From positions 40,887,737-40,951,736 of the forward strand of contig OX411548.1 of the NCBI GenBank assembly GCA_948146395.1: 64,000 nucleotides of DNA. The letters run 5' to 3'. The first letter of the stretch is position 1. Each line of letters opens with the position of its first letter. Positions 57,843-64,000 of this stretch are shown here, in pieces. Made by a program: the position numbers and the translations under genes. Below the pieces are notes generated by a model. The model searched no databases, had not been told where the DNA came from, and was given only the letters and a program-made list of their open reading frames with translations. The DNA is from Fragum whitleyi (lineage: Eukaryota > Mollusca > Bivalvia > Cardiida > Cardiidae).

Positions 57843-60386
57843 ATGGTATACTTTATCAACTTCAACATAAATTCTTATGCAGTTACACAGTATAATACGA
57901 AGTTCTACAAATTAAAAAGAATTCCCGACAACTTCTTGCGCTCAGACGTGGCCAAAAGAGCATTTACAAACTTGATAAGAACTATTGAACTAAGCCGAGA
58001 AAATCAAGACAGCGTAAACAATATTTACGAACAATTTTGCAATGAATTAATTAACCAAATGAATAAAAGTATTCCGTCCTTTGACTGTTCAAAGAAGACA
58101 CGCAAACGTTATAGGGTATTTAAACCCTACTGGGATGATACTATCGAACAATTATGGCAAGCTTTACGTAAAGCCGAGCGCGAATTTGTGAATTTTCGCG
58201 GTGATAGACGTACGCGTATGCAACTTCGAGGTAAATATACCGATGCTAGAAACTTGTTCGATAAGCAATTACGTTATGCAGAACGTCAATATAGACGGTC
58301 ATTATCTATTGATATTGAAAATACGTGCACAGACAATCCTAAAGCATTTTGGGATCATTTAAAAAACCTGGGACCGAAGCGTAAATGTTCTATTCCTTTA
58401 GAAGTTTACGACGATGATGGAAATGTGATAACAAATAATGAATTTGTTTTTAAAAAATGGGCAAATGACTTTGAATCTTTGTATAATTGCCCAAATAATA
58501 TCGAAAATTTCGATAATGAATTTTATGAAGAAGTCTTGATCAATAAACGTTTTATGGAAGATCAAATGTTAGACCCCTTATTTGAGGAAAACCGATGTCT
58601 TAACACTTCATTTGTAAGGTTTGAAATTGAAAAAGTTGTGAAAAGTGCCAAAAACGGGAAAAGCTCTGGGATAGACAGAATACCATACGAAGTGTTGAAA
58701 TATCCAATAATCATTGACCTACTACATTCACTCTTTAATTTTTGTTTTGATACTGGCCTCATACCTAGTGTGTGGCGAAAAGCTATGATCTCTCCAATTC
58801 CAAAGGATGTTACGAAAGATAAGCGTGTTCCTTTAAATTTTAGAGGTATAAGTTTGTTATCTGTCGTTAGTAAATTGTATTCTGCGGTACTTAATAACAG
58901 ATTAAAATCATATCTAGAAGAGCAAGATTTATTATGTGATGAACAGAACGGTTTTCGTTCAAAAAGGCCATGTGAAGATCATGTATATACTGCATGTACT
59001 GTTATAAGAAATAGACTTTTAAGGAAACAGGATACGTTTGGGGCATTCATAGATTTACAAAAGGCTTTTGATTTCATAAATAGAGATGTTCTTTTATATA
59101 AATTGTTGTCAAATAATATAAATGGAAAATTTTATAATGCAATTAAGGCAATTTTGACTGATACATCATCGTGCGTTAAATTAAATGGAATGTTAACGGA
59201 CTGGTTCCCGACACTTTCGGGCGTGAGACAAGGTGACAGTGGATCTCCGACAGTCTTTGCCTACTTTATAAATAACCTCGCTGAAGGGTTAAAGGAACTG
59301 AATAAAGGGATAAAATATGGTAATGACAATTTATGTTGCTTATTATATGCAGATGATATCTTATTGTTATCGGAGAATGAACAAAATTTACAAGATATGT
59401 TAAATTTTGTGAATGCCTGGTGTCGTAAGTGGAGACTAATTATAAATGATACAAAGTCAAATGTTGTTCATTTTAGAAATAAAGGCAAGAAATGTAGTGA
59501 CTTTGGTTTCAAACTGGGAGATTCCGATTTGTTGTATACGTCAACCTATAAATATTTAGGCATACATTTACATGAACATTTAGATTTTGCTAATACTGCT
59601 GATATACTGGCCAAGTCAGGGGGTAGGGCCTTGGGTGCTATAATATCTAAATTCCGGAGTTATAAAGATGTGGGACTTAAAACTTACACAAAAATGTATT
59701 ATTCCTGTGTGGTACCCGTCTTAGATTATTGTTCGGCCATATGGGGATTCAAAAGTTTTAATAAGATTGATATGGCCCAAAATAGGGCAATCCGGTATTA
59801 TATGGGTGTGCATAGATTTTCACCATTGCTGGCTATAAATGGGGATATGGGATGGACATCAACTCAACATAGACGTTGGGTAAATATGTTAAGATTCTGG
59901 AATCGTCTTGTAAATATGGATGATAATAGAATGACAAAGAAAATGTTTTTGTATGATTACAGTTGTAATGGGAATACTTGGTGCTCTGAGATAAAAACTA
60001 TTTTACAGAAAATCCAAATGTTAAATCACTATGAACAAAAATTGACCGTTAACTTAAAACACTGTGAAGAATCATTGTTAATTTTATATGAGTCAAAGTG
60101 GCTTGACGATATTAGAAATGTTGCCAAATTACGAACATATGTTGAATTTAAAGATCAATTTATGACCGAAAATTATCTATTTTCGTCTGTTACTAAGACT
60201 GAAAGATCCCATCTCGCACAATTTAGAATTGGTATTTTACCCTTAAGGTTAGAAACAGGAAGATACACTGGATTAAATATTAATGAAAGATTGTGTGTTT
60301 TCTGTGACGACCATGCTATAGAGGATGAAACCCATTTTCTTTTGAATTGCTTTAAATATGCCGACTTGAGAGAAAAACTAATACAA
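57843..60386 (+). pseudogene. 5'-truncated LINE (non-LTR retrotransposon) reverse transcriptase ORF
   Basis: An 848-codon uninterrupted stretch of an ORF2-type protein. The N-terminal endonuclease that such elements normally carry is absent; the frame starts in the linker. RT landmarks: S-S-G-I-D-R-I-P motif in the first third, catalytic Asp404 in FIDLQKAFD, GVRQGDSGSP at 460-469, and YADD at 502-505. A C-terminal cysteine-histidine knuckle follows at 818-836 (C-x2-C-x9-H-x4-C). The native frame stops being LINE-like at about 60386, where a tandem-core element begins, and resumes at 61641. Natural product: target-primed reverse transcriptase. This copy is a dead insertion antisense within the HBS1-like intron. 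Clade (Jockey/CR1/I group) is not resolved. The first 15-20 residues may be flanking DNA. Confidence 0.85.
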
Positions 60387-61640
60387 CAAGAGGACCAAGA
60401 TGGTCCTAGATCGCTCACCTGAGTCTCTATGACCCCTGGGACATCACATTAATTAGATAGGCAGATGTCAAAAGGAAGATAATTGCCTAAGATCAATACC
60501 ATGGAACGTTTTCAGCGAAGAGCAAGACAGATATGCCTTTTTGCTCTTTGATTCTATGTAAAAAGGGATGCACCCGGGTGGACCCCAAACATGACCCCAG
60601 GGTCTTGATATGAATAAACTTGGAAGAGGTCCATAAGAGGATGCTACATTCTAAATGTGAAAGCTGTCTTCCTTCTCGTTTCAGAGAAGAAGATTTTTGA
60701 AGGTTTTCCCATTTTCACCCATCTTGCTCAGATTAGCTGAAAGGGATGCGTCCGGGTGGAGCCCAAATATGACCCAAGGGTCTCGATATGAACAAACTTG
60801 GTAGGGGCCCACAAGATGATGCTACATACCAAAAATGAAAGCAGTGTGCCCTCTGGTTTCGATTAAAGAAGATTTTAAAAGATTTTCGCTCTTTGATTCT
60901 ATGTAAAAGGGTTGCGCCCGGGTGGAGCCCAAATATGATCCTATGGTCTTGATATGAACAAACTTGGTAGAAGTCCACTAGATGATGCTACATACCAAAT
61001 ATGAAAGCTGTCTGCCTTCTGGTTACATAGAAGAAGATTTTTGAAGATTTCTCATTTTTTTACCCTTCGTGCTCATAAGAGATAAAGGGATGCACCCGTG
61101 CAAAGCCCAAATATGACCCAAGGGTCTTGATATGAACAAACTTGGTAGAGGCCCACTGGGTGATGCTACACACCAAATATTAAAGGTGTCTGCCATCGGG
61201 TTACAGAGAAGAAGATTTTTAAAGATTTTCGCTCTTTGATTCTATGTAAAAAGGGTTGGGCCCGGGCAAAGCCCAAATATGACCCCAGGGTCTTGATATG
61301 AACAAACTTGGTAGAGGTCCACTAGATGATGCTACATACCAAATATGAAAGCTGTCTGCCTTCTGGTTTCAGAGAAGAAGATTTTTAAAGATTTTCATAT
61401 TTTCACCCTTTTTGTTAAGGGTAAAGGGAAAGTTAAGGGTGGATTTCATTTATTTGAACAACTTTGGTAGAGCTTGACCCAAGGAACATCCCTGCCAAGT
61501 TTCATCAAGATTGGCCCACTGGTTTAGGAGGAGAAGATGTTTAAAGAAATTGTGGACGACGGACGACGCACGACTGACGACGGACATTCTACGATCCCAA
61601 TAGCTCACCTTGAGCACTTTGTGCTCAGGTGAGCTAAAAA
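60387..61640 (+). mobile_element. Tandem-core element H1, copy inserted in the LINE
   Basis: The 5' end is AACAAGAGGACCAAGATGGT then CCTAGATCGCTCACCTGAG. The core has about six units of roughly 170 bases with GGATGC(A/G)(C/T)CCGGGTGGA, GCCCAAATATGACCC, GGTCTTGATATGAACAAACT, GATGATGCTACATACCAAAT and GAGAAGAAGATTTTTAAAGA. The last unit (CCAAGTTTCATCAAGATTGG) matches the core of 17622-18480. Then come GACGACGGACGACGCACGAC, and the AGCTCACCTTGAGCACTTTG / TGCTCAGGTGAGCTAA hairpin. Both termini agree with the copy at 17622-18480. The LINE frame on each side is continuous, so the boundary is independently supported. No transposase; probably non-autonomous Helitron-like. Confidence 0.75.
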
Positions 61641-61781
61641 TGCAGGGAAACAAATCTAGAATTTGACCAGTTATCACTCTTACAAAAATTAGTGTACAGT
61701 ATTAAACATCACTATGTATATGTTGCAAAGTTTTTAGTCGCTGCAATGAATAGAAGAAGAATGAATCTATATAAATCTTAG
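61641..61781 (+). pseudogene. LINE ORF, C-terminal segment after the insertion
   Basis: A further 46 codons in the same frame as the upstream LINE ORF, ending at TAG (61779-61781). They include a basic C-terminus, VAKFLVAAMNRRRMNLYKS, of the type that closes LINE ORF2 proteins. This identifies it as the displaced tail of the 57843-60386 frame. Confidence 0.7.
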
Positions 61782-62519
61782 GGAAAAATATATGTATATG
61801 TGTGTATGTATATGTGTATGTGTGTGCATATATGTGTATGTGTTTGTATATGCATATGTGTATTTGGGTATGTATGTGTGTGTATATATACATATGTATA
61901 TGCGTGTATGTATTTATGTATGTATGTGTATGTATGTATGTGTAAATGTATATGTATAAATGTAAATTTTAAACTAGACATTCTACATTAGTTTTCTGCT
62001 TAAACTTGAACCAATCATATAAGGCATTGCTTGGCTTATGACCTTTTTATTTCATATATGAAGGGTTCAGTGTAGGACTGTAATAAGTGTTTTTATAATA
62101 TATGGACACTTTGGGCAGTCTTGCACGGAACCATCGATATTTATCTGATTATGCTTAAACCACTAAAAGTTATATGCATTCTGACCGTTCAGATCTTTGA
62201 CAGTCATTTATATCTGTATTCTTTCACGTATTTCCATTTCCTCACTGAAACATGTGCGTGCATGTGGGTTGTTACCAGTATTTTGTAATAATTATTGTTA
62301 ACAATCAGTATGCATGTATATGGTTTAAGAAAAAAGAATTGCATGTGTATGTTCAAAAATATCTATTTCCTGTTGTATATATGTATATGTTTTCAAATCT
62401 AAGTGACTTATAGGCCCAACGTGGCCGGGTGTTATTTAAACATTTTTGTAAATGTATATAGAATATGTAAAACACAATGTCACTATAATAAAATTTACTT
62501 ACTTACTTACTTACTTACA
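61782..62519 (+). mobile_element. LINE 3' UTR with microsatellite and TTAC tail
   Basis: Non-coding sequence after the LINE stop. It contains a TATG/TGTA-type microsatellite at about 61788-61962 and ends AATGTCACTATAATAAAATT followed by TTAC repeats (62495-62519). A short simple-repeat tail is usual for many non-LTR elements. The tail ends 51 bases from the exon at 62571. Confidence 0.7.
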
Positions 62520-62570
62520 CATATGAAGAGAAAAAAAAAATAAAGGGAAAAAGATTCTATACAGACTTAC

Positions 62571-62671
62571 TTTGGTTTATTTTTTATCACTTCTCCTGTA
62601 CTTTTATTTAGCTGAGATACTAATCTTTTTACAATAGCTGGTTCTGTAACTGACTGGTAGTGAAAAATCAC
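62571..62671 (-). CDS. HBS1L: HBS1-like GTPase, internal coding exon
   Basis: Acceptor TATTTTTAG and donor GTAAGT on the minus strand. 33 codons beginning [14 protein letters not shown], then [19 protein letters not shown], with the last two bases finishing a lysine codon in the next exon. The HYQ-x-V-x-EPA and LNKSTGEV blocks are characteristic of the HBS1 C-terminal barrel. The donor faces the antisense LINE only 51 bases away. Confidence 0.85.
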
Positions 62672-63010
62672 CTAAAAATAAATAATAATTTTATTGATAT
62701 TCTTCATTTACCCTTATCCTGCTGAATTTAAGTTTTCTTTCAAAGATATTGCTAATTTTTTAAAGAATTCAATCAGACTAGCTTCAATTTTTTTTCTACC
62801 ATAATTAAGTCAAAAGCAAGCTGTGGAAGCCAAGATCAGTTAAGGCTGCATGTCTGTGCAGGCTGATCAAAGTCCACCAAGTCTACCAAAGTTGAAAGGA
62901 CAGCAAGAAGATGTCGTGGGCAGCACACACATTGGACATCATCTCCAAGTATACTGTCATAGAATCCAACTTTAGCAAAACAGAGAAATAAAGAATGTAG
63001 TTTCAAAAAA
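62672..63010 (-). other. HBS1-like intron, no element recognised
   Basis: Intron sequence. CTGTGCAGGCTGATCAAAG near 62855 is a possible scrap of family D. Confidence 0.4.
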
Positions 63011-63282
63011 ACAAGATGTGTTTGTGAAACACGAATGCCCCCGTAACAGCATTTTTTTTTAAAATTTGACCTTGACAGATGACCTTGTCACATGACCTTG
63101 ACCTTGTCACATGACCTTGACTTTGGTGTACAGCTTTGTATGTCAAATACTTTTGGAGAAAAGGCAAAGGTTAAGTTTGGTTAAGTTTTCGGACAGACGG
63201 ACGGACAGACGGACGGAAGGACAGACAGACGGACATGAGTAAAACAATATGCCCCCGATCTCTCGATACGGGGGCATACAAT
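63011..63282 (+). mobile_element. Tandem-core element H3, complete short copy
   Basis: The 5' end ACAAGATGTGTTTGTGAAAC then ACGAATGCCCCCGT includes a GTGTTTGTGAAACAC hairpin. A short core has three GACCTTGNCANATGACCTTG-like repeats (63068-63120). Then come GGACAGACGGACGGACAGAC and the 3' hairpin ATGCCCCCGATCTCTCGATA / CGGGGGCAT. The subterminal ATGCCCCCG motif again recurs in the 3' hairpin. Within an HBS1-like intron. Confidence 0.65.
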
Positions 63283-63359
63283 TTTTTTTGTTGTTTTGCT
63301 TAGTCCAAGACTATCCTTATGGTCACCAAAATCTGCTTGCCAAGATTCTTCTTTTAGGT

Positions 63360-63512
63360 TGTGGACCCATAATAGTTCTGCAACCTTTTCGAGGAAATGA
63401 ACTTTAACAATGTTAACCAAGGTTTCCTAATGATTTTCTTTAGTATACCTCAGTCAACTTTGTGAAAGATCATGTGTTCCGAAATGTTGCAGAACTATTA
63501 CGGGTCCACTAT
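63360..63512. mobile_element. MITE family K, single-unit copy
   Basis: Inverted ends TGTGGACCCATAATAGTTCT and, mirrored, AGTGGACCCGTAATAGTTCT enclose one unit. Internally GTTAACCAAGGTTTCCTAAT is mirrored by a diverged TATACCTCAGTCAAC. Homologous to the tandem array at 29171-29530. Confidence 0.65.
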
Positions 63513-63659
63513 CTAAATGGTTTGTCTGGAACACTAACACTACAAAATCAGCAAATTCTGTTTTCAAAATACAGAATTCACATAATCAGCTTAGTCGAAG
63601 CCAGTTAAGTACAAACCTTCACCCAAGCATTTAATTCAACATTATAACAACCCACTTAC

Positions 63660-63763
63660 AGTAAATCCCCTGGTCATGGGTATTTCCAGGTTAAACAGCA
63701 CAACACGAGCCTTGATTCTGGTAGCACAAGTTATAGGGTTGGTGGAATCACACACCACACTAC
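63660..63763 (-). CDS. HBS1L: HBS1-like GTPase, coding exon (first within the window)
   Basis: Acceptor TTTCTACAG and donor GTAAGT on the minus strand. The first two bases finish a glycine codon, then 34 codons read S-V-V-C-D-S-T-N-P-I and continue ATRIKARVVLFNLEIPMTRG followed by F-T. This is the start of the EF-Tu domain III-like barrel (a GS-x-L/V-CD motif, then the RVVLFNLEIP strand). Phase matches the exon at 62571. The preceding exon was not found before base 64000. Confidence 0.85.
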
Positions 63764-64000
63764 CTGTAGAAAAGAAGGTAAACATAGTTAAGCTCTTTTC
63801 ACAAAAACTTTCTAATGCATTATTGAAGATTAAGATATTACGATGGGTCAGCACAAAACAGTTGTATCTGCCTATAAAAATATAGGCAGTTACATCTGTT
63901 TTTGGCTGAGACAACAACTTGTAAACTAGAGAGCCATCATCACAATATATTCTGCCATGAGAGAATCTAATCATGAAGGCCCTCTCCAAATATATGCATT
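63764..64000 (-). other. HBS1-like intron with hairpin family N
   Basis: 63845-63910 carries GTCAGCACAAAACAGTTGTA, TCTGCCTATA and the mirrored TATAGGCAGTTACATCTG, then GGCTGAG, matching the hairpin at 56804. The overlapping 115-residue minus frame is coding only where it covers the exon at 63660-63763. Confidence 0.55.

Noticed and set aside
57806..57895. True N-terminus of a complete LINE ORF at the ATG 57843
   Set aside because: The endonuclease domain is missing and the first LINE-like residues begin some 15-20 codons in; the ATG is probably incidental to a truncation junction.
61700..61991. Histidine/tyrosine-threonine and cysteine-methionine-valine repeat frames
   Set aside because: Products of the TATG/TGTA microsatellite in the LINE 3' UTR.
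63642..63989. 115-residue frame as a stand-alone gene
   Set aside because: Only the part at 63660-63763 is coding, as an exon of the HBS1-like gene; the rest is intron with a hairpin repeat.

Overview
The window looks like AT-rich animal nuclear DNA, most probably from a marine bivalve or a related lophotrochozoan. Its two real genes are intron-containing and widely spaced. The rest is a dense layer of short non-autonomous transposons, hairpins, tRNA-derived SINEs, trinucleotide microsatellites and tandem-core elements of the kind described in bivalves (pearl / Helitron-like). There are no operons, no bacterial-type genes, and no rRNA or credible functional tRNA gene. The species is not identified, and the family labels A-N and H1-H4 used here are local to this report.

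Genes. (1) A C2H2 zinc-finger gene lies on the minus strand. I infer two coding exons: 11 coding bases at 36454-36464, then a 952-base exon at 30446-31397, giving a 320-residue product with four finger units and an acidic tail. (2) The 3' end of an HBS1-like translational GTPase gene (ribosome rescue / no-go decay partner of Pelota) lies on the minus strand. Its last four coding exons are at 63660-63763, 62571-62671, 55324-55468 and 54738-54788, and the 5' part lies beyond base 64000. The 7.1-kb intron between two of these exons holds an antisense 5'-truncated LINE (about 57843-62519). That LINE is itself split by a 1.25-kb tandem-core element (60387-61640).

Layout. 1-30 kb: no host gene recognised; families A, B, C, D, E, G and I, SINE heads, hairpins and tandem-core elements (3.9-4.4 and 17.6-18.5 kb). 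30-37 kb: the zinc-finger gene, with microsatellites just upstream of its large exon, inside the intron. 38-54 kb: a 952-bp mariner-like element bounded by TA, a 60-bp minisatellite, a composite SINE/MITE locus (45.5-46.7 kb), and tandem-core elements (46.8-47.9 and 49.4-50.4 kb). 54.7-64 kb: the HBS1-like gene and its repeat-filled introns.

The two genes have no evident functional link. The strongest structural observations are four. The LINE reading frame resumes in frame after its insertion. Three tandem-core families share one terminal design. One MITE family (C) occurs as about a dozen copies or fragments. Palindromic CRE-like TGACGTCA sites are carried repeatedly by several repeat families. 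I found no convincing new biochemical system. All coordinates were read by eye, and most repeat boundaries are good to a few bases at best.
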